DNA from: Arenicola marina | Taxonomy: Eukaryota; Annelida; Polychaeta; Arenicolidae | Assembly (NCBI GenBank): GCA_964019135.1 | Contig: OZ025265.1 | Location: forward strand, 25,829,143 to 25,893,142 | Reading direction: 5' to 3' | Length of the DNA stretch: 64,000 nt | Shown: positions 47,040-60,774 of the stretch, piece by piece | Layout of the letters: each line of letters begins with the position of its first letter | Numbering within the stretch: the stretch's first letter is position 1 | The notes under the pieces: model-generated | Databases searched by the model: none | Told to the model about the DNA's origin: nothing | What the model saw: only the letters and a program-made list of their open reading frames with translations | Position numbers and translations under genes: made by a program

Positions 47040-48597
47040 ATTATAGAGGGGGGGTAAGAGGGGTATCTTATCTCGGATCACAGAAATTAAATTCCTAAAT
47101 CCTGCATCACGAAATAAGAATCATGGCAGTTCACGATCACGGAAATAAGGTGCCCATCACAGATCACGGAAATAAGCAGACTTGATTTCATGTATAAGGA
47201 TAGTTAATTCAAAAAAAATTGTACGCCATAATGTGACAGCTTATGACAATGACAGTATGACAGTTGAAATGTTCTGGTGCTCGCCACATCAATTGTCTTT
47301 TATTACAAAATGGCCTAATGACAAGAAACAATAATCGTTTCGTACGTAGCCAGTAGCTACTTCTGCCATATTGCACGATTTAATCAGCAATCAACAGCCG
47401 ATTGCATAATCACCATGCTGGTATGATAACACTTTGTTGACGTAAATATCTACGGGTCAAAACAAAGTTGAACAGCTAAGACAACGATTTCGTCCTTCTA
47501 ATCGAATACAAAGAGCTCAATATAGTGTTGATTCTCTAAAATCATCATTCATCGGTTATTGGGGTGAATATATACCCAGCTGTTTTACCCAAATTGCATG
47601 TTCACAATTGACACACTCGTTACGAGGGTGTATGTACTAAACCTATATTACACACCAGGTTTAATTAGTTGTTTCATGAGCCGAACTTGTAATGTATTTT
47701 GCTTTGGAGAGCCCTTGATGACGGTGATCCAAAATGGACATAATTGCATCTTTTGTATAAGCGCAATTTGTATATTTTCCAGCAGGTGGGGTCGATGTAT
47801 GCTGGGCATCCTTAAAAAGGAACGTGTTTACCCAAAGGTATATATTTGCATATTTATGGCCCAGACAAACACTTGGTGCCTATATAACCGTGAGTTTATT
47901 GGGTTTTCAAGGCCATTAGGCCCAAAATACACATAGACATAACAGTTACATTGAAACTATAAAAAGCCCGACATAAAATCCAACGTAGGCCTACTTAAGT
48001 TGGTTGGCTAGTTTGAAATAGGGCGCTTCAAGTAGATAAAGTAGTTTTGTCTAGTGGGCCAACATTGGTATACCGTCGGCCCAACAACATGAGGCCGCCA
48101 ACTGACCGAGGCATTGGACCACTGAATGTAAATAATATATGAATATACATTTTAGACTTAGCATAACATTTTAAAACAAAATGCACCAGATCAGTCAGAT
48201 TCTTGATGACACACTCCAAGCATGCCCGCAACAAATGGAAAGAGTTCGATGTGACCAATTTCGTTCTATAACGAGTTCAGAGTGCTAAAATATTCATGGC
48301 AGCAAAAAAGAAGCTAAATGCCGTGAATCAGGGCAAAAAAACACAACAAAGTCGCATATCACAATAACGATAATAACTGTAGTGCAAATCACGATCACAA
48401 GTGAAACGGAGGTAACTGGTCACAAAAACATTTGTTTCCAATCACACAACACGGATTTGCAGTTTTACCCAAATCACGATCCCGAGAATTACTTCGATCA
48501 CGAATCACTTAAATGACTCTCCTCAGTTCCCGATCATGATAATAATTTTAGGTACAATCACGGATCACGAAAAATGTATTACCCCCCCCCCCCCCCA
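47040..48597. other. Unpaired insertion in the left arm, with TCACGA repeats
   Basis: This segment has no counterpart in the right arm. Its edges carry degenerate ATCACGGAAATAAG-type repeats (47070-47190 and 48300-48580) and it ends in a C run (48582-48597). The middle (47200-48260) is anonymous, and a 112-residue frame at 47598-47936 shows no domain. Confidence 0.55.
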
Positions 48598-49047
48598 TTA
48601 TAGAACTGCTGTCCTTGCAGTTATCTGCCGATGACACATCTTAACGTCACTACATGATTGCGAATACCGATCACCGTCATGGTTGGGTGAGGGTAGGAGG
48701 GGGTCGATTTTCGGGGAGGGAGGGGGCGGGTGGCAGTAATATTTGGAGTTGGGCTGTGGATGAGGAGCGGGGGACTGCGTGAAAAGGAGGGGGGGGGGTG
48801 TCATGGGGGTGAGGAGGTTTTGCTTGGGGAGGGGTAGTTTACGTGGGAGGGGATAGAGGAGATACAAGTGGGACACGGGGGGGGGTCTGGGGGGGAGGGG
48901 GGCGTGAACCGTGGGGTAGGGAGGAAGGGGTGATGTGCATAGTGGGGGGGGGGGGTTGCGCTTCACGCGCCAGGTGGCGATGGCAGACCGGCGCGCACGC
49001 GCGTGAACAAAAGCGTTACCCCCAAGAACGTTAGCCCCATGAAAAAG

Positions 49048-49295
49048 TTACATTCGATGAAGGTCGACTCTACTACTAGCAGTAACTATGACGGCAGTTA
49101 CTATATGATTACTATAGTATTACAAGGATTACTATAGTATTACTATAGTATCATTAGGAGTACTATAGTATTACTATAGTATCATTGGGAGTATATATAA
49201 ATAATAGTACGATAGTATTGGTAGAAGTATTATAGTATTACTATGGTATCAGTATTATAGGAACTACAATAGTAGTAGAAGCTGCCCACTTTTGA
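49048..49295. repeat. Palindrome centre: degenerate ACTATAGTATT repeat
   Basis: About 200 bases of imperfect 11-bp units (TACTATAGTAT) occupy the spacer between the arms. The unit core ACTATAGT is itself self-complementary. Confidence 0.85.
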
Positions 49296-51180
49296 TGTAA
49301 TTTTTTCGTGGGGCTAACGTTCTTGGGGGTAACGCTTTTGTCGGAGCGCATGCGCGCCTGTCACCCATCGCCACCTGGCGCGTGAAGGTTTGTACTCCCC
49401 CCCCCCACCCCTCCCGTAAACTACCCCTCCCCAAGCAAATCTCCTAACCCCCATGACCCCCACCCCTGTTCACGCCCCCCCCCACCTCATCCACTGCCCC
49501 CCCCCCTCCACTAGCTAGACCCCTTACTACACCCTCCCAACCATGATTGTGAACGGTATTTCACAATCACTCAGTGACGTCATGGATGTGTCATCGCGGG
49601 TTAACTGCAAGGACAGTAGTTCCATAATTATCTTGTCAAATCAGTTGCCCTCTCTCAGCCTCGATACCCCTTTCTCCCCCACCCTCCGACCGATACCCCT
49701 ACACCTATAGCTGCCACGGGAGGAGCGGTTAGAGAAGACAATTAATACTTGACAGCTGGTTGCCTATGTTGTAGAGGTCAACCCATTCACCTTTCCGTTC
49801 GACGTATTAATTGCTTGTAGATGAAAAACTACCTGAGGAGGAGAGCATACAGGGGCTTATTAGTATTGAAATAACAGACTGGCTCATCAAACAACTGTCA
49901 TTACTCTTTTCTCTCACAATAAGAGGGCGCCAACCCCATGTTCCTCATCCACCGACCAACTCCTGATAATACTGCCCCCGCCCCTCCCTCCGCGAAAGCC
50001 GATCCCCTCCCCAACCATGACGGTGAACGGTATTCACAAAAATTAGTCGCCCTCCCTCAGCCTCTTTTTCCCCCTCCCTCCTAGTCCGACCGTTTTTCCT
50101 ACACCTCTTCCGCATTCACCGCGGTCACCGCGTCCCCTCCCTATTTAGCATGTCGCCCCTCCGTTACTACCACCTATGAGTGAGGGACGTACTCTAACCG
50201 CCCACCCGCCTCCCCCACGCCCGCACCCCAAGGAAACCAATACATCAATTTGAGAGGCTACCCCGACCAGTGGAGTCACCGAAGCGTGTCGCCACGGAAA
50301 GCCAGTACTAGTCACCACTGAGCGTGTTGAGCCGTGTCTCTTTTTTTGCGGGCTTGAAGGTGAGGGGAGGCTGATGGATATAATGGGGCTGTGCGAAGTT
50401 CACCCCAGCTGGCTGTTCATCGGATTTCGAGATGGGGGTGAGCGGACGATAATGTAAAAAACAATATTGAATTCAGTTCCCCGTTTTTGATTGAGAACAT
50501 AAGGTCTGGCGTTTATAAGTTCTTCTCTGTGTAGTTGATACTTTTAAATGTATGTCTTTAATAGGAAGTGATAGGCTCGGTTTACTTACTTATAACTTAT
50601 AACTAATAGGTTAGTTAGACTACTTTGAGGGTTTGTCGGAGATTTATGTACCCATCAGTTTATACTCGATCCTCTTTTACAAAGCACGCGGGCCGTTCTT
50701 AGACCACCATAATGCGAATGACGGGGTAACTGAAGTTTTTGCACACAGTGAGGGTGCTGTGTGATCACTATCAGTCAGTATCATTTATTGACGGAACATT
50801 TCTACCAAAGACAGCTAAAATGAGTCAGATCCCCACCACTGGTTTGTTCCGCTCTCTACTATGAGTTGGCTAGAGAGAATTAAGTTTCCATGCCTACCTT
50901 TCCATATCGTGTTGTCGTAAATGGCTAGGGGAACAGATGGTGAAAGACGCTTGGGGGAGGGTGGAGTGGTTATGCACGCATGCTCTGTTTTTAGTGTTGA
51001 GGCGATGAGGAGAGGGTGGTTGATGGAGGGGGTTGGGCCGCGTATGCACTATTTTTAGAAACGACATAAATATTAAGATATGAGGCGGGTGTGTGGAGGG
51101 GGTTCCCCTTTCGGAGTTTAGATGCATTCTCTATTTTTATAAATGATATCAGGGTAGGGAGGAATGAGGTGTTGTTACCT
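49296..51180. repeat. Right arm of the large imperfect palindrome
   Basis: The innermost 100 bases (GGGGCTAACGTTCTTGGGGG and onward to CGCCACCTGGCGCGTGAAGG) match the inverted left arm almost exactly. Outer blocks match with more indels, the outermost being GAATGAGGTGTTG near 51175. A segment at 49530-49700 has a second, shorter relative at 49990-50110. No gene is seen inside. Confidence 0.75.
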
Positions 51181-51429
51181 ATATGCGTGGTACTGCTATG
51201 GTTGAAGATGTTAAGATATACTTATAACGTTTTATTTAATTTGAAAGATTTATGTGTAATAAACGGCAATGATTTGAGGAATAAATAAGTTTATCTTTCA
51301 TTGAATTATGAATTAAATGTTATGCAGCATTCGCATAAGTAGGATAAGCCAATGGTAAAAATATGTAATTATTATATAAGTTTGTGTATTAGATGATTCA
51401 TATGCAATCAAGTTCATGTTTTATGTACC

Positions 51430-54400
51430 AGTTAGGTCAATAATTAGACAATTGTGTAACAAATATGTAAGTATTCTGTAAGTTTTATGTTTCATATGTC
51501 ATAAAGTCTAAGTTATGTGCAACATTTATGTATCTCATTAGACAATTATGAAACATAGGTAGCATTCTACGTTTTGCCTTTCATATATCATCAAGCTTAT
51601 ATTTAATTCGGGTACTCAATAGCCAACCGTGAAAAAATACCTATGTATACTATAAATTTCGGTATTCAATGCAAGGGAGCTCAGGTTTATGTAGAGTCTA
51701 GTAATAATAATGAAAAATGTTTCCGTGATATTGACTTTGTGTATCATCCAACGGTGATATTGATTTGTGTATCATCCAACGGTGAACTATGAAATAAAGT
51801 AATAATTTTGTATGTATTGCAGGTGAACATTAAATTTAAACCATGTTACACTAAAATGTTTAGTGGAACATAGACATTTTGCAAAGCAAGGGATGTACAT
51901 TTGGATTGCGCAGCAGTTTGCCAACGAACAAGACAATAACAGGCTATAGGTGTCACTGTTATCATCTGGGATGAGACAAATATGGAAAACGGTATGATCA
52001 GTGTAGTTAGGTTTGAATGATGAGTGAAGTTATTTATCAGAATACAGTGAACGAAAGTAATGGCTTTTATGTATAGCTGTTGCACCGGCAGAGTCTCTAG
52101 CAGTAATGTAATGTGTAATTTTTTAAAGATCAAATGGGAAATACTTAGGCAATAAGATATAATTAACAAATCGAATACGAAAGTATTTTTCAAGTTTTAT
52201 TTTTCATGTCATCAAATAAATAGTTATGTGTTACATACGTGCAGCTCATTTGACAATTATGAAATGTATGAATAGCATTCTACATGTTTTATCTTTTATA
52301 TGTCATCAAGTTTACGTCACATTCGGGAAAGACAACCGTGAAAGAAAACATAAGTTTATGTATTCAGTGTTTCATATGTCATGTTTGCGTATTTATGTAA
52401 CACTCGTGGAACTGGTAATGATAATAGCAATGATAAAACGGATACATGGGTATATTGTACATTTCGGGACTCAATACCAGTAAGCTTGGGTTTATGTAGT
52501 GATGATGTAAAAGATTGTTTCAATTATGTTAAAGCTATGTATCAGAGTACAATGAACTATGGAATAAAGTAACAACTTTTATGTATGACATTCAAGTAGA
52601 TATTTTATGTGAACCATTCTGCACGTGTGTCACGATTGATGTATGACGTGTTTGGCGGAACATAGATCTTTTGCAAAGCAAGTGGTGTAAATTTGGATTG
52701 CACTGCAGTTACCAATTGTAAGAGAATAACCCGCTGTATAGGTGTCGTGGTTATAATATATGTTGGGACAAATGTGAAAAGAAACGGTATGATCAGTGTA
52801 CGTAGGACGGAAAAGTGACAGGTTTAATGTAACATGTAGTCTTATGTTTTTTTTCTCTCGATCGTACATGGCAAGTAAGCGGTGCTTAATGTAACAATGA
52901 TAGGTTTAGTAAAATAAAAATTCCATTAAGTTAAAGTTTTTGATCAACCTACAACGAACAACGGAAGAAATAGAAAACTTTCGTGTATGAATATTGTATA
53001 CTGCCCGAGAAACTAGGTGGAAATGTAATGCGTAATTTATTTAAGATCCAATGCGACATAACTTGCGTGGTGCAAGTTGAGAAGCTACACAATAAGTTAC
53101 ATGACGGAGTTTCTGTTAAATTAAGATATAGTCAGAGTAGTTAGGTATGAATAGCGAGTGATATGTTTGATGAACTCTGTTATATGATTTTGTTTTCAGT
53201 TAGCAAAATATTTGTAAGAATAAGCTCTGCTTCCTTTAGTGATGATAGGTTTAGTATAATAACTGTTCAATTATTTCGAAGCTATACATCAACATACAGC
53301 GAACGACGGAAGAATGTAATAATTTTTATGTAAAACTTTTGAAGTGAACATTAAATGTGAATCATTTTGTACGTGTTTGATGATTGATGTGCGAATGTTT
53401 GGTCCCATATATCTCTTGTGGAGCAAGGGATGCAACGCGGATTTACACTATCGTTAACCAAACAAAAACGATTGAGTAAATACTTGTCATAGCTGTCGCT
53501 TTTATGAGATGTGTTTAAACAAGTATTGAGAGAAGCATTACACGTATACATTTTGTATTGTTAGAGGGCCTAAGTGCATATATAATGTCATTTGTTAAAG
53601 AACTAATATGAAATAATATGCGTGACATAAGTTAGGGAATAATATAAAAAAATACGTGATGGGAACATTGCTCAATTGTCATATGATCAGAAGAGTTAGG
53701 TGTCGATAACAAGTGATGTGTGAAATGTAACATGTACTGTGACTTTGCTTTCAGTAAGTCAAATGTTGCGCAATGTAAGCATAAGCCCCGCTTTATGTTG
53801 TGATGATAGGTTTAGTACAATAATTGTTTCAAACATGGTGGATTTCTATATCAATATACGTTGAACTACAAAAGAAAGTAATAACTTGTAAGTAAGGCAT
53901 TTCAAGTGCGCATTAAATGTGCACGTTACACGTATATCCTCAAATTATGCGAATGAGTCTCAGGTTGGTTAACATAGAAGACCAATATGCAGGTGTGCAT
54001 GACGAGTGATTTGTTTAATACAACATGCACTATGACTTTGTTTCAGTGAATGAACTATTGCGCAAGGTAAGTATAAACCGCGCCTTCGATAGGTTGTACA
54101 ATAAATGCTTCAATCATGGTGGAATTCTAATATCCAACTACAACGAACGACAGAAAAATGTAATAACTTATATATATATAATATATTTCAAGTGAATACT
54201 AAATGTAAACCATACATTTACACGTATGTCGTGATTGATGTGTAAAATGCTTCGTCGGGCATAGATCTTTTACAAAGCAAATACCATAAACTGGGTTTGC
54301 ATTACAATTACACAATCGTAAAGTGTTTAATTAAATAACTCACGATATGTGTCGTTAACATAATCTATGTGTTTAGTCACGGGTGAACAGAAACGACACG

Positions 54401-55180
54401 CATATAACTATTGAACAAGTGAACATATGAAATGAGTTATTTGTGAACGAACTAATGGGAAATAACAAATGCAACACAAGTTGATGAATCAAATTATAAA
54501 TTACGTAGAGATGTTTTAGTTCAGATAGCATATGATCAGACCAGTAAGATGTAAATAACCGGTTCTATTGTTGTAATATAACATGTGGTGTGTCCACGCT
54601 ATAAGAAAACCGGTTCATGTAGTGATGATCGATTTATTACAGAAAATGTTTCACTTAGGTTGATGGTATCTTTTAACCAACATTGAATGACAAACGAACG
54701 CAGACAACGTGTATGTGATAGATTCTAAGTGAAGTATAAATTGCGAACCATACCATTACGCTTGGCACGATATATGTGTGAAGTGTTCGGGGGGCCCATA
54801 GCCCTTTTGCAAAGCAGGTGATGTACATCGGCTCTGCACTCCAGTTAGCAAAAACTAAACTGATTAAGTAACTGACACGCTATACGTCTCCCTATAATGC
54901 ATCATTTGCTAAAGCACTAATGTGAAACAGTACGACTAACACAATTTAGTGAATCGAATGAGAGGTTACGTCTAGGAGTTTCTGTTTAGATAACGAGCAA
55001 ATGCTCAGAGAAGGTAAGTGTTAATAATCAGCGATATCGTTAAGGTAACAAGCAATGTTCTTCTTTTTCGAATATGCAATGTAAGTAAGCTCTGTTTTAT
55101 CTATTCATGATGACTTTATTAAAAGAAATCTTTGAATAACCACTGAACTTGTGTTGGATGTATCTACGTCAGTAATCAAC
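51430..55180. repeat. AT-rich, highly degenerate tandem repeat
   Basis: A composite unit recurs irregularly. CATAGATCTTTTGCAAAGCA-type words lie at about 51868, 52660, 53405, 54260 and 54797. GATGATAGGTTTAGTA-type words lie at about 52900, 53241, 53801 and 54090, and weaker ones at 54635 and 55108. The clearest pair of units, about 51430-52200 and 52200-52990, is offset by about 0.79 kb. Copies have many indels, so the array is old. A short duplication of TGTGTATCATCCAACGGTGA lies at 51737-51786. No coding region is supported. Confidence 0.72.
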
Positions 55181-56229
55181 TAGGGAATGCCTGGTGCAGA
55201 TCCGACTTTCATGACACCAATCCTTCTTATGAAGTGACGTTTTGGATCTTTCGACGTAACGATCTATGGGGTAGACATAGTTCACGCCACGACTCAGTGA
55301 GTTTATATGGAGTCGAGCAATAACCGAATTGTCTCATCATCAACTATCTGTCTGGTGCGAGGTCCTTTGTCATCGAATTTGTCACGATGTATATATAAGA
55401 TGCACATCCCGCAGCTTCCGCGGTATGGCAGTCTCTGTAGTTTGCCGTTACACCACCAAACAGACATACGCGCGGTCTCTGAAAACCAACGAATCGTGTC
55501 ATCATCTCATTAGTCTCAATGATGGCGGCCCCTCTTCAAAATCTGGCCTTCTTTCTAACCGAGTACGTTTTCTTTCATTGCACCTTGTGACTGAAGTCTT
55601 TATAAACCCGCTACGTACCAGAGAAATTACAAAGTTCATAACGTGAAAACATAAAATGTTAGTGTAAACATTGACAACAATTTGAAGATATGGCAACGAA
55701 ACAAACGAGTGAGGGATAATTTAACACTTGGCAATTATTTGTAACAAGTTGACTCATATTGAATGAAGTGATGTGATTCCCTAACGAAAATATTTATGAA
55801 AGACGTTTTAAGTGAAACATTATGTTAAATACTGAACATCGTTTGATAACGTAAGACTTTCGGAAAAGTACAATAATTTGTCTAAGTGACGAAAAATTGG
55901 TTTGAACCATGCATACCATCATTACCTAAAAATGGAGTCAGTTTGTAGAGGTTTACTGAAGCAGCAGAAGCAGAAATACGACTCTACGAACAACTATAAC
56001 TATAAATATTGTAAAAATAATTTTGTGCAATCACTTATGTTTCATTTGTAAACCATTTATTATTGATGAAGGCAATTTTATGTGACGCGTGATTCCTTGT
56101 GCGTAAGTCAGTCACAGTAGTGATGCATTACATGGTTCATATGTAACGCATGTCACTTATGTACGCGTTATCAACGAATGTTCATTTCAAAGGTATCTAT
56201 TGTATAACTTAGGCACGCGTTTCGAGTTC
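55181..56229. other. Anonymous sequence
   Basis: Short overlapping frames at 55307-55646 show no domain. No RNA or repeat is recognised. Confidence 0.4.
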
Positions 56230-56760
56230 TTTTATACTTTTGTGAAGATTTTGCTGATGGCGCATAACAACGATATACCACGGTAATTGTTCACCTCGGT
56301 CTTCGACCCAGTCTTATGGATAGGACTAATAACAGCTTTACACCACTCATATGGGAATATTCCTTTAGTTAATATAGCATTGAAAAGACGGCGCAAACTT
56401 TATATATGATTATATGCTTCCCCGATTTAATCATTTCGTATACAAGCCCGTCTGGACCCCCTGCTTTACCATTTGGTAATTGTACAAGGACATCATCTAA
56501 TTCATTGACTGTAATTTCAGAGTTAAACGGAGTGGGGTTGTTTTCCAAACAGGTGTCACATTCCTTGTCATGTTCATTTACACATCTCTTAACTTCATCG
56601 TAAAATTCAAGTGCTAGTGTCGGCACTTTGATTCAACAACGAGCTAAAGTGTTCTAACCATTGATCAACCGAAATATTTTGCGATGGCTGCGATCTGACC
56701 TTAAACTGGTTTATTTTACTCCAGAAATCCTTCATAAATAATTCAATAAACATACATATA
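56230..56760 (-). pseudogene. Non-LTR (LINE) reverse transcriptase fragment
   Basis: The minus strand reads FWSKINQF and NISVDQWLEHFSSLLN upstream (56740-56640). It then reads VNELDDVLVQLPNGKAGGPD and GLVYEMIKSGK (56540-56420), the N-terminal landmark of LINE reverse transcriptases. After a frameshift near 56400 it reads FPYEWCKAVISPIHKTG and NNYRGISLL (56370-56260). It lacks the catalytic YxDD region and both ends. It is a decayed insertion fragment; CR1- or RTE-like clades are possible but not resolved. Confidence 0.88.
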
Positions 56761-59700
56761 ATTATAGGCGAGTCCCATTCTGCCGAGAAAGGGAGAGTAT
56801 GGTTGCCATACAGCAGAACATTCCTAAATTTAGGGATGGGACGTGTGGAATTTATTCAGATGTAGATGATTTAGTTGATTATGTCATGCGGGAAAAATTC
56901 TACGATTGACCAATGCATAGGAAAGATAAATATCTTACAATTATTTCGATACGTAGCAACTATTTTTGAAACAAAAACTGATGGCGTACGACCTCTTCAA
57001 CGAGCACCACCCTCTTTTCATTTCTGAAAGGCATCGCCAATTAGCATCAGCGCGTGTGACGTCAAAGGGTAACCCAATGGATCGCGCGCACCGCGCTTGC
57101 CGGGGTATGCGACGCAGTCGTGGTATCGTAGTTGCACGTAGTAGCAAGCGTTGTGTTAATGTAATGGGAGTATAGTGGGCAAGAGCGAGACTGAAGAACA
57201 CTATTGCAATTGATGCAGCTCCATGCCACTTTGAACCGTATTCACAAGAAACAGTAATAGCACCCGGCTCCCCCACCCCCCCCCCCCGCCCCATGCCAGG
57301 ATCCTGGGCCATTTTCTGAGGCTGCCGCATAAAGCATGGCAGATGAGTCCAGTTTGGTTCACTAGTAGGGGGGTCGTGTCATGATGAAGCATATGTAGCC
57401 AGTCACACACGCACGCCAAGACAATCCTAATCGTCAAAGGCCAAGCCAGTAGTAGGCCCCATAGATTTAAGGAAGAGGGGGCGGGGGGGGGGGGTGGGAC
57501 GTCAAAAAGTGGATCTCTCATTATAGCGGGAACGACTCTTCTCAGCATAACTCACGCAGGTCTCGCGCTCGGCATTTATAACATATCCATTTCGTGACAG
57601 CTCAGTCAAAATAGTTTATGCCCTTTTGTCACTTTTTGGAGCCCCCCCCCCCACCCTCCCTCCCTCCCTCCCTTGGTCATCATTTTTCATGAATACATAC
57701 GGCGCCCATGGCAGTGTTTGCCACCCCTCCACCCCCCAACCCCACTTCCCATGCAAATTTCATATAAATAATAGGAAGAAACAATACAAGAGAAATTGAA
57801 CGAAAATATTATATGTATTACATATGAATTTCAATTTTGCCTGAGAATAAATGCTATCAGCTATTTAATTCGAATGACATAAGATTACGGGTAGGTATAC
57901 AATGACAATGATGCTTCTGATGAGCGTGTGTTAGGGCCCAAAACGGCATAGTGACGAACACGTCAGACCGCACGGTCTGAGCCATCTAGGAGCAAATGTA
58001 CAGCTTCACATTGTGCCTCGATTGGCGTGTCTATTGACGGGGGCTATGAATTGATGCTATGAGGCAGTAACTCTTCGATTTCGGATACGATGGAAGATGG
58101 GGTGTCGTCCCCCACCCCCCTAAGTCACTTGGAAAGTTGGAAAGTTGGAAACTTCTACTCTAAGAAACATTAAATTTCCCTATTTTCCTGCGCCATAATT
58201 CGCGATTTCGGCCTCCAAGAGGTTTCTTATTGTCAATCAATCACTCCTTTAACCCCGATCGAGTGACCCCAACCCATCTATTTCAGAAACGCCATGCAGG
58301 GTTGTGTGAGCGATAACCGGGATGAATGAAAAACCTAAAACTGTATGTCTCATTCTTCAAATATATGACGTTTTGGTCAGTATGACGTTTTGGGTCCTAA
58401 CAAGCGTGTCTCGTAACATTTGCTTTCCCAGCTGCACGACTTGCAAAGACATTTTTTGATGCTGTTCATATATATGTCATATATCAAAACTACAAATAAG
58501 TGGTAGTGGATTCCGCAACAATTCAGGGAATATTCAAGGAATGGATTCACTGTTTTCACCAGATTGGATGGATTTAACAGTTGTTTAATTTTTTAGGAAA
58601 TTGACAGAACAGCAGCTGACTAAGATAACAATTTTGAACAAACAAAATATAAATCTGCCCTCCTCCCCCCCCCCCCCCCCCGCAATGAGAACAAGTGTCA
58701 AGACTGTGTCAGGACTAGCTTTGTGAAATTGCATGATACTGCAATATCCCACGAACCTGTTCTGTTTTCTACTGATTGCCCTATCCCACAGCATACTGTA
58801 CGCCCCCCCCCCCCCATCAACCCCTCCCCTGTACTTTAGCTGTATATACAAAAATTGCTCACTAGACTTACCGGTCTGTCAGTTAATCGGCAGCCGCTGC
58901 ACTGGTCATCAGATGGGCACAGTGTCAGTGACTGTATCACTGGTTCTTGTTAGCTAGGTTTAGTGGCCATGTGAACCTCTTCTTTGAAGGTTCGTCTAAG
59001 AGAAAATGGTAAAAATAGATTCAGGCTTCATCTTTAAAATCTCTGTTAATCCAAAAGCCTGCATATTTTGAACCTCTTGTGCGTTCCAGACAAAGTCATT
59101 GTCAGTCCCGAAAATGGGCCGCGAACAGAGCTGAGAGTGAAACTGTTGTTAACAATTTGACAGCTCAAATCTATGGTATTCGTGACTGTTGGTTTGTTTC
59201 TGCACTTGGAAATATTTATAGCGAGCGCAAGCGAGCTCTTAAGGTAACATGCATGCATATTCAAAGTCCATTTCAAGCATAGGCTTAGGACCTTCATTTC
59301 GCGTAACAACCCACATGAGACGTTTTCGGATTCGGAGTAAATATCAGCTGTACATAAATATATTCAAGCAAAGAGAGGTTGAAGCCTATTATGTCATGTC
59401 TTTAATAATTAAATCAGCTGCCCCACAACATTTACGAATCAATTATTCAATGTTAACATTGGATGTATAATTCAAATTAAAGTGAATTTATAAGCGACGG
59501 GCTAAATGTCTGTTGCCAAGCAGAGCGCTCTCGGTGACCGCCCATCGGCTGCTGTCATAGTGAGTAGTTGTGACGTCAAAATGTTATAAACATGACGTCA
59601 CAATGGGAGTTCCTAAGCAACCGAGTGATATGCCACAAGCATGTGCATGGTATACGTCATCCCGCCAAAGATATTATTTATGGCAAGATGTAACCCCTCG

Positions 59701-60698
59701 GAATATTTGAATTAATAAATATACGCTCGCATTTTTTAGGTAGCACCTATCCACCCCTTTGACGTCAGTTGCAATCAAACAATAAACTATTCAAAATTTT
59801 GCATGATTTGGCAGGAAAGACCTTTTTTAATGGCTCTATTTTTTTAATTAACTTGTATCAACTTGTAAATGTTATCATTATTATATTTAATACTTCAAAC
59901 AATTAAGTCTTCTCCCAATTTATTGGATCATTTTAAAAGGTAAGATAGTAGTAGAACTTAATGGCTTTCTAAATTTTGATGGTATATATATATGCTATAT
60001 TTGCTATTATACCAGATGCATAAAATGTCAAACACTAATCTTATGTATCTCACACTAAATGGGTAGTTTGATGCAATAAAATACATCACTTCTACTTGAG
60101 CGATTCAAAGGTTTCTCATGGGAAACTTGCTGCTCTAAGCTGTTAACAGCTCACTTTAGTGTTTTATACCTAATAATGGTGTAAAGTGGGGTAAAAAGCA
60201 TATGATCACTACTTATGTAGCATATTGTTAGGGTGATATATAGCTAGTTTTTCAAGGGATTTTTACGCAACTATTTACTTGCAGTTTCAAGGAAATTTAG
60301 ATAAATCAGATAAATCATATTTAGTACTGGTAATATAATCATGTGCAAAAACAGTTTGATTCTGATCACCTGTTATCCATGTTATCTTGATATCTATCTT
60401 GAACTAAGATAATTTACAATGAGATCAAAAGTAAATATTCCTTTACCATTTGTAAGATATCGTATGTCAACAGAGGATGACTGACATTACAGGGGGCGTG
60501 AGAGGCTTGAGGTCAGAGATAGTTTGATAGAACTGTTAGCTAAGCAGATCTGTAATACACTTATTTCATTAGCATTATAGTTTAAAGAAGATCCCTAAAA
60601 AGTAAATCCTTGGCTGTAAAGTCGGGAAGCTCATTTTCAGTTTCGTCTTAAGCAAATCTTAAAGAATCAATTCATGCATAATCAAGTATATCCTGGTG
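56761..60698. other. Anonymous sequence with G/C homopolymer runs
   Basis: No host exon or element is recognised. Poly-C or poly-G runs lie at about 57278-57288, 57483-57493, 57643-57652, 58666-58681 and 58803-58815. TGACGTCA occurs at 57057, 59571 and 59593. Confidence 0.4.
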
Positions 60699-60750
60699 TA
60701 GCTCTGACATCAAAACCACGAACAAGGTGAGTGTTTCGATGTCAGAGCTA
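60699..60750. repeat. Short hairpin with 13-bp arms
   Basis: TAGCTCTGACATC (60699-60711) and GATGTCAGAGCTA (60738-60750) are perfect inverted copies around a 26-base loop, with the imperfect outer pair CCTGGTG and CCCCTGGTGT in direct orientation. It may be a MITE relic. Confidence 0.6.
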
Positions 60751-60774
60751 CCCCTGGTGTAACAACTGAACCAT

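Larger units (their letters stand above)
45293..49047. repeat. Left arm of a large imperfect palindrome
   Basis: It pairs in reverse orientation with 49296-51180. Matching blocks are about 45293-45550 with 50930-51180, 45890-46230 with 50090-50410, 46960-47035 with 49620-49710, and 48600-49047 with 49296-49640. The outermost end lies next to the polymerase start. The arm is longer than its partner because of about 1.55 kb at 47040-48597 and other unmatched parts. It may be a Polinton terminal inverted repeat. Confidence 0.75.

Noticed and set aside
47598..47936. 112-residue cysteine-rich gene
   Set aside because: No signal peptide, domain, splice context or homologous family could be supported. 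It lies in an insertion within the palindrome arm.
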